A stretch of DNA of 46,671 nucleotides. Origin: a virus. The stretch lies in IMG/VR virus record IMGVR_UViG_3300025626_000036, positions 1-46,671 of that record. One strand, 5' to 3'. Within the stretch, counting starts at the first letter, position 1, and every line of letters starts with the position of its first letter. A program made the position numbers and the translations under genes. Below are positions 37,956-45,734 of the stretch, in pieces. The notes below the pieces were generated by a model. That model saw nothing but the letters and a program-made list of their open reading frames with translations, had not been told where the DNA came from and did not search any database.

Positions 37956-38032
37956 TCTCCAACTGTCCCTGCGCCAACGGCCAGCACGAGAAGTGCACCG
38001 GCTGTCCCTGCCAGCACAAGGAGAAGAAGTAG
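37952..38032 (+). CDS. 26-aa Cys-rich micro-protein
   Basis: GTG 37952 (GTGA) to TAG 38032 (TAGTG with the next start). It encodes ISNCPCANGQHEKCTGCPCQ and HKEKK: five Cys and two His in 26 residues. It is doubly coupled between the MazG and first TS-like gene. A tiny metal-binding partner is possible. Confidence 0.55.
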   Translation: MISNCPCANGQHEKCTGCPCQHKEKK

Positions 38033-39000
38033 TGCACGTCTTCAGGGCGCCGACCCTCACCTCACTCCACGATCGGCTGACCGAGAGGATGGCGTTCGCC
38101 ACGCGTGACAAGCTCGACGTCTGCACCTCAGTCGACGTGCAACTCCACAACGTCGTGGCCGAGACGCCGAGCATGGAGTGGGACTTCGACCTCAAGCGGC
38201 TCTGGCTGACCGAGGGCCGATGGTCGATGATGGCCCGTCAGTACATCGACCCCGAGGCACTCGACACGTGGGTCGAGGCCTGCGCAGATCGACTCACGGG
38301 CAAGCGCCGCGGGATCGCCACCCTGCGGACCAAGACCGTGCAGCAGCGCATGTCGGGCAACGGCATGACTCGTAGGTGGGGCTCCTGCATGCTCGCCCTG
38401 ACCTACCGCTCGAGCCCGACGCCGCAGGTGACTCTCCACTCGCGTACGACCTATCTCGGCTACATCGGGGCGCTCGACCTCCAGATCGCCTACTCAGCCG
38501 GCAGTATGGTCGCTGACCGCCTAGGCCACGACATGGAGGACGTGAAGTTCGTGTGGATGGTGGACATGGCCCAGTACCACGGGTTCAAGTCCCTGGCCTT
38601 TCTGCTCGGTGACCCGACGATGCGCGCCCGACTGCTCGACACGGAGGGCTACCCGTCGTCGCAGTACCCGGCGCTGAAGATCTCCCGATCGTGGCTGACC
38701 CGGATCGAGGGCATGGACGGAATGCACGGCAAGGACGCGATCCTCTACGGAGACATGACCTACAACACGTACCGTCGAGTACGCAGGCGCTACCACGCCG
38801 AAGTGCTGGGCGTCGATCACGCCATGCAGTACGAGGGGGGCGAGGGGCCTCACAGGGAGTCCGATGGACGCCGTTACCACCCGCTCCCGTCAGTACGCGC
38901 CAGTGCGCTCGATCTGAGCGTCCTGCGGCGTCCTGAGGACATCACCGAAGGGGCCGACTTGGTCGATGGTGGCAGCTACGACGAGGACGAGGACATCTGA
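38032..39000 (+). CDS. Thymidylate-synthase-superfamily protein 1 (dCMP-type residue)
   Basis: 322 aa from GTG 38032. RRGIATLRTKTVQ aligns to the TS Arg region, WGSCMLALTYR holds the Cys nucleophile (about 119), VTLHSRTTYLGYIGALDL aligns without gaps to the E. coli TS segment with the phosphate Arg (about 138), and Asp149 falls at TS Asn177. VKFVWMVDMAQYHGFKSL corresponds to TS FVWTGGDTHLYSNH. Asp here favours dCMP over dUMP, so a cytosine hydroxymethylase/methylase is inferred. It is distant from known TS and closest to the next gene. Confidence 0.65.
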   Translation: MHVFRAPTLTSLHDRLTERMAFATRDKLDVCTSVDVQLHNVVAETPSMEWDFDLKRLWLTEGRWSMMARQYIDPEALDTWVEACADRLTGKRRGIATLRTKTVQQRMSGNGMTRRWGSCMLALTYRSSPTPQVTLHSRTTYLGYIGALDLQIAYSAGSMVADRLGHDMEDVKFVWMVDMAQYHGFKSLAFLLGDPTMRARLLDTEGYPSSQYPALKISRSWLTRIEGMDGMHGKDAILYGDMTYNTYRRVRRRYHAEVLGVDHAMQYEGGEGPHRESDGRRYHPLPSVRASALDLSVLRRPEDITEGADLVDGGSYDEDEDI

Positions 39001-39923
39001 TGCTCCACACCTACCGCATGGACAACGCGGCGAAGCTCCATGACGCCATCGCCTATGACCTGGCGTACGGCAAGCCTGATGTCTCCAACGCCACCGACGT
39101 GCAGAACCACGTGGTCACAGGGCTCGCCGACTCGTTCTCCTTCGACTACGACCTCGCCGGCCTGTTCCACACCGAGCGCAGGTGGAACCAGCTCGCGCGG
39201 GAGTACGTGGACCCGGAGGCCCTCGAGCTCTGGCTGGACGGGATCGAGGCCAAGCTCTCGCTGCGCAAGCGGGGGGTCGCAGTGATGCGGACGAGGAGCC
39301 AGACCGCACGCCGGAATGCCGGCGCGGCGTGGCGGACCTGGGGCTCATGCATGCTTGCCTACTCATTCCGACGCATCCCGGCCCCGACCATCACCCTGCA
39401 CTCGCGCACGTCCTACTTCGGCTTCCTCGCACCGCTCGACATCGGCACCGCGTACGTCGCCGCGCAAGAGGTCTCCGAGCGCATCGGCATCCCCGTCGAG
39501 GACATGCAGTTCGCGTGGCACATCGAGGTCGCTCAGTTCCACGGCTTCAAGTCCATGGCCTGGCACATCAGGCAGCGGGAGCAGGGCCTCGACGGGCCGA
39601 CCCCTCCGAAGTCAGGGGGCCTCCTCGTGGAGAAGACACTCACCGCGTTCGAGCAGCAGGACCGGGACGGGGTGCACTACGGGGACATGAGCTACGGCCA
39701 GCAGCGTCGAGCCCGCAAGCGCTGGCACGCTGAGTTCGTGGACCCGACGGGTGCACACGGTGAGAAGTACGCGCACGGTTCGCACGCGGTCGAGTCGCAG
39801 AACAAGGCGATGAAGAAGCTCCCGCCGTTCACCACTGCGGACCTGAGCTTCGACTGCATCCGAGACTGGCCGCCGACCGGTGAGGCCAGCACCATGGTCG
39901 AGACGAGCGAGGACGAGGCATGA
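39000..39923 (+). CDS. Thymidylate-synthase-superfamily protein 2 (paralogue)
   Basis: 307 aa, one-base TGATG overlap with the preceding gene. It shares with it RW..(A)R.Y.DPEALE.W, TWGSCMLAYSFR (Cys about 117), ITLHSRTSYFGFLAPLDIG (Arg 136, Asp 147), MQFAWHIEVAQFHGFKSMAW and the C-terminal YGDMSYGQQRRARKRWHAE. It is clearly a tandem duplicate that has diverged. The same Asp-for-Asn substitution predicts dCMP-type specificity. One copy may be structural or have a different one-carbon acceptor. Confidence 0.65.
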   Translation: MLHTYRMDNAAKLHDAIAYDLAYGKPDVSNATDVQNHVVTGLADSFSFDYDLAGLFHTERRWNQLAREYVDPEALELWLDGIEAKLSLRKRGVAVMRTRSQTARRNAGAAWRTWGSCMLAYSFRRIPAPTITLHSRTSYFGFLAPLDIGTAYVAAQEVSERIGIPVEDMQFAWHIEVAQFHGFKSMAWHIRQREQGLDGPTPPKSGGLLVEKTLTAFEQQDRDGVHYGDMSYGQQRRARKRWHAEFVDPTGAHGEKYAHGSHAVESQNKAMKKLPPFTTADLSFDCIRDWPPTGEASTMVETSEDEA

Positions 39924-40723
39924 CCTTCCAGGACGACTACGCAACCCTGCGAGGACGACTGCTGCAGCAGACGCCGATCGAGGTCGGCAAGTGGCACAAC
40001 GTCAGCGTGGCCGGGTCGAAGCAGCACCTCTTCCGGGAGCTGCTCGACGTGCGCTTCACCCGCATCATGGCGCCGCGCATCGACCAGAGCCAGGCAGCGA
40101 TCAAGCCCAACCTGCCATGGGCCGAGGACCACTTCCAGGAGCGCGTCTCCGGCAAGCCGCTCAACCCCCCGCCCAGTCAGAGCTGGTGGCCCTTCGGCAA
40201 CACCCAGCGTCACCAGACCGAGCAGGGCGAAGCGTTCTCCCACTCGTACCCCGAGCGGTTCTGGCCGAGGCACGCCGGGCCGCACGTCTCAGAGGAGCTC
40301 GGGAAGCAGCGCACTCACATGGGCATCCGCTTCCAGTACGGCGATCTCGACGACGTGGTCAACCTCCTCGCGCGCGAGCCGATGACGCGACAGGCCGTGC
40401 TCCCCGTGTGGTTCCCTGAAGACACGGGCAACCACGCGGACGTGCGTCTGCCCTGCTCACTCACGTACCAGTTCACCGTGCGGGAGGGGCGGATGCGGTG
40501 CACCTACAACATGCGCTCCGTCGAGTTCCGTCGCCACTTCCGGGACGACGTCTACATGGCCGAACGCCTGACGCAGTGGATCTGCGACCGCCTCAACGAG
40601 TCGGACTGGGATCACCACGACCCGCTCGAGCCCGGCATGCTGACGATGAACATGGCGAACCTGCACCTGCTCGAGGGCGACGTGGAGTGGGCGCGATCGG
40701 AGGCGATCAGTGAGGCCCTCTAG
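39920..40723 (+). CDS. dCMP hydroxymethylase-like enzyme
   Basis: 267 aa. RQAVLPVWFPEDTG matches the TS R...SAWNP.D region. RLPCSLTYQFTVREGRM holds the nucleophile Cys (about 179), and the spacing to the phosphate Arg in YNMRSVEFRRHFRDDVY is exactly that of TS and T4 gp42. NMRS and FR-D-D match T4 dCMP hydroxymethylase NMRSNDVVFGFRND, with Asp210 at the dCMP-selecting position. MLTMNMANLHLLEGD is the final helix. Of the three TS-like proteins this is nearest to canonical enzymes. Confidence 0.75.
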   Translation: MTFQDDYATLRGRLLQQTPIEVGKWHNVSVAGSKQHLFRELLDVRFTRIMAPRIDQSQAAIKPNLPWAEDHFQERVSGKPLNPPPSQSWWPFGNTQRHQTEQGEAFSHSYPERFWPRHAGPHVSEELGKQRTHMGIRFQYGDLDDVVNLLAREPMTRQAVLPVWFPEDTGNHADVRLPCSLTYQFTVREGRMRCTYNMRSVEFRRHFRDDVYMAERLTQWICDRLNESDWDHHDPLEPGMLTMNMANLHLLEGDVEWARSEAISEAL

Positions 40724-41123
40724 AGACGTCACGCTGATGGACGTGGCGCACGTCTTCGCCCGACGAGGCACGTGCTCGAGACTGCCTGTCGGCGCGTGCT
40801 TCTCGCGCGAGGGGCGCGTGCTCATCACCGGGTACAACGGGCCACCCGCAGGCGCGCCAGAATGCATCCATGGCGTCGATGAGCCGTGCGCTGACGCAAT
40901 CCATGCCGAGGCCAACGGCATCTCCTACGCAGCGCGTACAGGCGTGCGTCTCGAGGGGTGCACTGCGCATGTCACCCATTCACCGTGCCCCGTCTGCGCC
41001 CGGCTGCTCGTACAGGCAGGTGTGGAGCGCGTCGTCTACGAGATCCCGTACCGCCTGACGGAGCCCCTCGACTATCTCCGAAGTGCCGGCGTGGCAGTCG
41101 CTATGCTCAACCGGCACGCGTAG
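40710..41123 (+). CDS. Deoxycytidylate deaminase-like protein
   Basis: 137 aa. GTG 40710 after GGAGGCG overlaps the preceding gene by 14 bp. TGYNGPPAGAP is the substrate loop. IHAEANGISYAA carries the zinc His and catalytic Glu, and HSPCPVCARLL has the two zinc Cys (PCxxC). VERVVYEIPYR is the core. Typical dCMP deaminases convert dCMP to dUMP; in T4 the same enzyme balances the pool next to the hydroxymethylase. Confidence 0.88.
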   Translation: MRPSRDVTLMDVAHVFARRGTCSRLPVGACFSREGRVLITGYNGPPAGAPECIHGVDEPCADAIHAEANGISYAARTGVRLEGCTAHVTHSPCPVCARLLVQAGVERVVYEIPYRLTEPLDYLRSAGVAVAMLNRHA

Positions 41124-41128
41124 AATCA
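41105..41128 (+). promoter_or_regulatory. Promoter-like element before polymerase gene
   Basis: GCTCAA, 8 nt, CGTAGAATCA is the third member of a motif shared with 32504-32527 and 44869-44892. TAGAAT (41121-41126) is a near-consensus -10. ATG 41134 is 8 nt downstream, compatible with a leaderless transcript. Confidence 0.45.
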
Positions 41129-43632
41129 TGGCAATGGAACCGAGGATGCAGCTCGCCGTGCGGAACGCCGCCTGCACGGCGTGTAAGCTCCACACCCAGG
41201 CCGAGGGCGATGACATCTGCGCCACGGGTGTGGGCCCTGCTGATGCGCGGGTGCTCGTCGTCACCAAGTTCCCGGCGTCGATCAAGATGCGCGCCGAGCT
41301 CGAGCGCGACATCCGCGAGGGCGGTCTTCCCGAGGAGTACAAGCTCATGTTCACCGGGGCGGTCAAGTGCCGTACCTGGGAACTCGAGCCGTCACGCGGC
41401 GACGTGAAGGCCTGCAAGCCGTACCTGGATGCAGAGCTTGAGTTCATGAAGCCCGAGTGGGTGCTCGTCCTGGGGAATGAGGGGCTCTCCTCAGTCGCGG
41501 GTAAGTCGGGCATCACCAAGTACCGGGGCATCGTCTTCGACCGCGGTGACACCAAGGTCATGGCGACCATCTCGCCGGGCATGTTCAAGCGCAACCCGGG
41601 ACTCAAGGGCGGGTACCTCGCTGACCTGCGGTACTTCGCTGCGCAGGTAACGGGCCTCGCTACGGCTGAGGATCACCTGCCGAAGGACGTCCGCACAGTC
41701 GACACCAAGCCCCTGCTAATCGCCATGCGAGACGAGCTTCTCGAGGCCAAGGGATGCAGCTTCGACATCGAGACGACGGGGCACGACGAGTTCGAGTCGG
41801 GCGCCGCGATCGTGTCCCTCTGCGTGACGACGTGGCGATCGCTCGACGACCCCACACCGATCGTGTGGCAGCTCCCTCTCGGTCACCCTCAGTCTGTGTG
41901 GCGATCGAGCTGGCAGCGGATCCTGGCCTTCATCGCTCCGGCTTTCCGCCGCGTGCCCATCGCCGTCGCGCACAACGGGAAGTTCGACTGCCGGTGGCTG
42001 CGGCACTTCGGCGTCGACCGGACCGTCACCTTCGACACCATGTTCGCTGCGCACCTGCTGGACGAGAACAGGCCGAAGGGACTCAAGCCGCTGGCGCAGC
42101 AACTCCTCGGCGCTGAGCCGTGGGCGATGTCGACCAAGTCCCTGCTACTCGAAGAGCTCGCGAAGGTGCTCAAGTACAACGGCCTGGACACCTGGCACAC
42201 CATGCGTCTGTGGCGTCTGTTCCGCGCTCAGCTCATGGAGCAGCCTCGACTGCTGCGGATCTTCAAGCTCCTGCTCATGCCGGCGTCTGAGGTCTTCACC
42301 GACGTGGAGCGACGGGGCCTCTGGGTCGATCGTGAAGCACTCGCGACCAACTGGCGCATCGCTGCCGCAGAGCTCGCAGATGTCGAAGAGCGATGCGCCG
42401 CGTACGTGCCTGACGACTGGGCCGAACACGGCACGTGGAAGGAGATCAACTACAACCCGTCGAACTTCCTGCGCTGGTTGATGTTCGAGCATCTCGGTGC
42501 GCCCATACTCGCACGCGGTAAGGCCAAGGACAACGGCGACCCCGGGGACCCCTCGCTCGCTGAGGCAGTCATGCTCGACCTCGCCGAGCTCGAGGGTCCA
42601 GCGGGTGAGTTCGCGCGTCTGCTGATCGAGCGCAGCAAGTGGTTCAAGTACTGCTCGTCGTTCTTCTCTGCGTATGACGAGCAGCTGGACGAGAACGACC
42701 GCATCCACTCGACCTTCAAGATCACGGGCACCGTCACCGGCCGTCTCTCGTCGGGCAAGGCCGACGCAGACAAGGTGACGGGCAAGAGACAGATCCGCGG
42801 GGTCAACCTCCAGCAAGTACCCCGCGACAAGTTCGTCCGCGGCGTCTTCGGCGCACCTCCCGGCTGGACGTTCATCGAGGCTGACTACTCGCAGGTCGAG
42901 CTCCGCATCGCTGCCGAGGTCTCGGGTGAACGCAACATGCTCCATCATTACGCGACGGGCCAGGACCTGCACATGGCCATGGCAATGCGGATGACCGGCA
43001 AGCCCGCAAGTGAGGTCACGAGCGAGGAGCGCAAGAAGGCCAAGCCCGTGAACTTCGGCTACCTCTACGGCATGGGCTGGCGCAAGTTCCAGGTCACCGC
43101 GTGGACGAACTACGGACTGCGCTTCACCGACGCCGAGGCCGAGGCCAGCCGCGCCGCGTTCTTCGACATGTGGCCCGACCTCCAGAGCTGGCACGCGCGT
43201 CAGCGGAGACTCGCCTCCAAGTACGGGCGGGTCGAGTCGCCCCTCGGTCGAGTGCGTCATCTGCCGGACGTGTACTCGCCCCACCAGGACGTACGCGCTG
43301 AGGCCGAGCGTCAGGCGATCAACAGCCCCGTGCAGGCCATGGCCTCGGACCTGACGCTCCTGTCCCTCATCCTGTTGGACGAGGCGTTCAAGCGCGAGGA
43401 ACTGCGCGCACGTCCGCTCGGTACTGTCCACGACGCCGTGAACTTCGAGGCGCCGAACGAAGAGCTCCATGTCGTGCTCCCGCTCATCAAGGACACGATG
43501 CAGAACCTGCCCATCAAGCGCAAGTTCGGGTATGACCTACGCGTCCCTCTCATCGCTGATCTGAAGGTCGGCGAACGCTGGGGTGGATCGCGTGAACTGA
43601 CTGAGGAGGAGATCTACGCATGGCCCTCCTGA
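41128..43632 (+). CDS. UDG-like domain fused to DNA polymerase I (family A)
   Basis: 834 aa. Residues 10-200 resemble family 4 uracil-DNA glycosylase: CTACKLHTQAEGDD and VKCRTWELEPSRGDVKACKPYL supply four Cys spaced for a 4Fe-4S cluster, but the catalytic GExPG and HPS loops are degenerate. The 3'-5' exonuclease has CSFDIETTG, VAHNGKFDC and YNGLDTWHT. The polymerase has FIEADYSQVELR (A), KKAKPVNFGYLYGM (B) and GTVHDAVNFE (C). No ribosome site precedes ATG 41128; ATG 41134 lies 8 nt after TAGAAT and could be leaderless. Confidence 0.92.
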   Translation: MAMEPRMQLAVRNAACTACKLHTQAEGDDICATGVGPADARVLVVTKFPASIKMRAELERDIREGGLPEEYKLMFTGAVKCRTWELEPSRGDVKACKPYLDAELEFMKPEWVLVLGNEGLSSVAGKSGITKYRGIVFDRGDTKVMATISPGMFKRNPGLKGGYLADLRYFAAQVTGLATAEDHLPKDVRTVDTKPLLIAMRDELLEAKGCSFDIETTGHDEFESGAAIVSLCVTTWRSLDDPTPIVWQLPLGHPQSVWRSSWQRILAFIAPAFRRVPIAVAHNGKFDCRWLRHFGVDRTVTFDTMFAAHLLDENRPKGLKPLAQQLLGAEPWAMSTKSLLLEELAKVLKYNGLDTWHTMRLWRLFRAQLMEQPRLLRIFKLLLMPASEVFTDVERRGLWVDREALATNWRIAAAELADVEERCAAYVPDDWAEHGTWKEINYNPSNFLRWLMFEHLGAPILARGKAKDNGDPGDPSLAEAVMLDLAELEGPAGEFARLLIERSKWFKYCSSFFSAYDEQLDENDRIHSTFKITGTVTGRLSSGKADADKVTGKRQIRGVNLQQVPRDKFVRGVFGAPPGWTFIEADYSQVELRIAAEVSGERNMLHHYATGQDLHMAMAMRMTGKPASEVTSEERKKAKPVNFGYLYGMGWRKFQVTAWTNYGLRFTDAEAEASRAAFFDMWPDLQSWHARQRRLASKYGRVESPLGRVRHLPDVYSPHQDVRAEAERQAINSPVQAMASDLTLLSLILLDEAFKREELRARPLGTVHDAVNFEAPNEELHVVLPLIKDTMQNLPIKRKFGYDLRVPLIADLKVGERWGGSRELTEEEIYAWPS

Positions 43633-43778
43633 CAAGCACCGTGGACACGACGCAAGGGAAGGGGAAGCCCGCGCAGAGTGACCACGGGGGGCCGTCGCCT
43701 CAGGTGACGCGGCTGGATACCGCTACCGCATCTGAGGCCACGGCCCCAACTACTTCCGACGAAGGAGACCGAGGATGA
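43620..43778 (+). CDS. Small disordered hypothetical protein (52 aa)
   Basis: ATG 43620 after GAGGAG, overlapping the polymerase end; the stop overlaps the next ATG (ATGA). LLTSTVDTTQGKGKPAQSDH and a Thr/Ala/Asp-rich tail (SEATAPTTSDEGDRG) indicate an unstructured peptide. Its place between polymerase and exonuclease is conserved only by inference. Confidence 0.55.
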   Translation: MALLTSTVDTTQGKGKPAQSDHGGPSPQVTRLDTATASEATAPTTSDEGDRG

Positions 43779-44860
43779 CTACACCGATCGAGCTGCCGAT
43801 GCCGCGCATGCTCTACGCCACCGAGGACGGACGGCCCCTGAGCACGCACTCCATGCTCAAGACCTTCCGTCGCTGCCCGAAGCAGGCGGACTACAAGTAC
43901 GCCCAGCGACTCAAGCCGAAGAGCATCTCCAAGCCGCTCAAGCGCGGCACGTGGTTCCACTCCCTGCTCGAGGCCCATCACTCGGGTCAGGACTGGCAGG
44001 AGCCCCACCGGCAGCTCTCGGCGAAGTACTCGGAGCTGTTCGATGAGGAGAAGGACATGCTCGGAGATCTGCCCTCCGAGCTGTCACACCTGATGAGGTC
44101 TTACCTCTGGCACTACCGGGACGCCAGCAACTGGGTGGTGCACGAGGTCGAGATGGTCGGGGAGGCCGCGTTCCCCGACGGCACAATGTACCGCGGCAAG
44201 ATCGACGCCCTGGTGGAGGACGACTACGGCCTCTGGGTCGTAGATCACAAGACGCACAAGCGCCTGCCCGGAATCGCCCAGCAGCTCCGTGACGCGCAGT
44301 CCGCGCTGTACCTCTGGGCCATCGCCAAGATGGGCATCCCTGTCTCGGGCTTCATCTGGAACTACGTCAAGACCGAGGCCATCGGCGAGCCCGTGCTCCT
44401 CAAGAACGGGGAGCGGCTCAGCAAGAACTCGCCGCAGACTGACTACCCGACCATGGCCCGGTTCGTGAAGGCCAACATGGAAGAGCACCCACACCTGCTG
44501 AGGATGCTTAGCCCCGAGCTCCGTCGACTCAAGGCCCAGCGATACAACCCCGACGAGATCCAGACGTCGCCCTTCTTCCGACGGGACGTGCTCGTCAAGA
44601 CGCCGGAGCTCATCGACCAGGTCGTGCTCGAGGCGTTCCGCACGTCGGACCGAATGCACGCCTACGCGTTCGACACGCCGGGTGTGGAGCGCGTGCCTGA
44701 TCGCTCGTGCGAGTTCATGTGCTCGTACAAGGACCTCTGCGTCGGGGAGCTGCTCCAGCCGGACAGCCCGTACACCCGCAACCTGCGGCGACAGCACTTC
44801 ACCGTCGGGGACCCGAACGACTACTACCAGGACCAGAAGGAGGGTGAGGAGAAGGACTGA
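43775..44860 (+). CDS. Cas4/RecB-type PD-(D/E)XK exonuclease
   Basis: 361 aa. FRRCPKQADYKY holds the first Fe-S Cys (about 34). GTWFHSLLEAHH is motif I. MYRGKIDALVEDDYGLWVVDHKTHK carries the D...D-x-K nuclease core, and QLRDAQSALYLWAI the Q/Y helix. CEFMCSYKDLC at the end gives three more Cys for a 4Fe-4S cluster. It is a single-strand 5'-end-processing exonuclease for recombination, next to the Sak4-like ATPase. Confidence 0.85.
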   Translation: MTTPIELPMPRMLYATEDGRPLSTHSMLKTFRRCPKQADYKYAQRLKPKSISKPLKRGTWFHSLLEAHHSGQDWQEPHRQLSAKYSELFDEEKDMLGDLPSELSHLMRSYLWHYRDASNWVVHEVEMVGEAAFPDGTMYRGKIDALVEDDYGLWVVDHKTHKRLPGIAQQLRDAQSALYLWAIAKMGIPVSGFIWNYVKTEAIGEPVLLKNGERLSKNSPQTDYPTMARFVKANMEEHPHLLRMLSPELRRLKAQRYNPDEIQTSPFFRRDVLVKTPELIDQVVLEAFRTSDRMHAYAFDTPGVERVPDRSCEFMCSYKDLCVGELLQPDSPYTRNLRRQHFTVGDPNDYYQDQKEGEEKD

Positions 44861-44861
44861 G

Positions 44862-44892
44862 TTGCTGCGCTCACGTCACGCCCATACGATCA
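44862..44892 (+). promoter_or_regulatory. Promoter before the Sak4-like gene
   Basis: TTGCTG (44862-44867), 17 nt and TACGAT (44885-44890). It overlaps the repeated motif GCTCAC-N8-CATACGATCA. It is the only clear gap (about 58 bp) in this operon and precedes the gene with the ATC start. Confidence 0.5.
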
Positions 44893-44918
44893 TGCCCGAT
44901 CGACCGAGGAGGTAAGCC

Positions 44919-45734
44919 ATCGCCAAGGACTATGCAGCCATCGCTGCATCGAAGATCCGGAAGCCCAGCACAGTCGAGCCCAAGCGCTCGTACCTAGTCT
45001 ACAGCCGGAACAAGAAGGGGAAGACCAAGCTCTCGTCCACTGCCCCGGACGTGCTGCTACTCGACCCCGAAGCTGGCACTGACGAGGAGACCAAGCTCGA
45101 CCCCGACGTGTGGCCCATCTATCAGTGGGAGGACATGGCGGACGTGCTCGGCTTCCTGAAGACGAACCCCGTCTCGCCGGTGACCAAGCGGCCGTACCGG
45201 TGGGTCGCAGTCGACGGGCTCACTCGCATCACCAACATGTCCCTGCGGTGGGTGATGCGCCAGGCCGAGGAACGTGACCTCTCGCGCCAGCCGGGGCAGG
45301 TCGGCAAGCAGGACTACGGCAAGTCGGGGCAGATGGTGCAGGCCATGCTCCACGAGTTCCACGCCCTACCGCAGTCCATCATCTACACCGCCCAGGAGCG
45401 CATGATTACCCTGGACGGTGAGACGGGCGATGAGGCCGACGACGACGCGGAGAACGTCGCCACCATCTACGTCCCGGACCTGCCGAAGGGAGCACGTGGT
45501 GCAGTCAACGCCATTGTCTCCGTCATCGGTCGGCTCTACGTGGTCAACGCCATGCAGAGGGTCCGGGTGAACGGCACGATCGAGGAACGGGAGATGCCCC
45601 AGCGGCGTCTCTGGATCGGACCGCACGTCTCGTATGACACGGGCTACCGCAGCAAGCACACCCTGCCTGACTACGTGCCCAACCCCACCATCCCGAAGCT
45701 CGACAAGCTCATCTCCGAAGGGAAGACCAAGTAA
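44919..45734 (+). CDS. Sak4/AAA-24 RecA-like recombinase, apparent ATC start
   Basis: 271 aa. RSYLVYSRNKKGKTKLS is the P-loop, VLLLDPEAGTDE an acidic strand, and RWVAVDGLTRI the Walker B. IVSVIGRLYVVNAMQRVRV is the later core. No ATG/GTG/TTG exists upstream of the P-loop in frame; TAA lies 6 nt before ATC 44919. AGGAGG ends 6 nt before that ATC, so the first residues would be (M)AKDYAAIAASKIRKPSTVEP. The first canonical start (GTG 45051) would remove the P-loop. It forms an annealing/exchange pair with the exonuclease. Confidence 0.85.
   Translation: MAKDYAAIAASKIRKPSTVEPKRSYLVYSRNKKGKTKLSSTAPDVLLLDPEAGTDEETKLDPDVWPIYQWEDMADVLGFLKTNPVSPVTKRPYRWVAVDGLTRITNMSLRWVMRQAEERDLSRQPGQVGKQDYGKSGQMVQAMLHEFHALPQSIIYTAQERMITLDGETGDEADDDAENVATIYVPDLPKGARGAVNAIVSVIGRLYVVNAMQRVRVNGTIEEREMPQRRLWIGPHVSYDTGYRSKHTLPDYVPNPTIPKLDKLISEGKTK

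Noticed and set aside
42145-43470. 441-aa leftward open frame
   Set aside because: It lies wholly inside the polymerase gene, whose motifs A-C are unambiguous.
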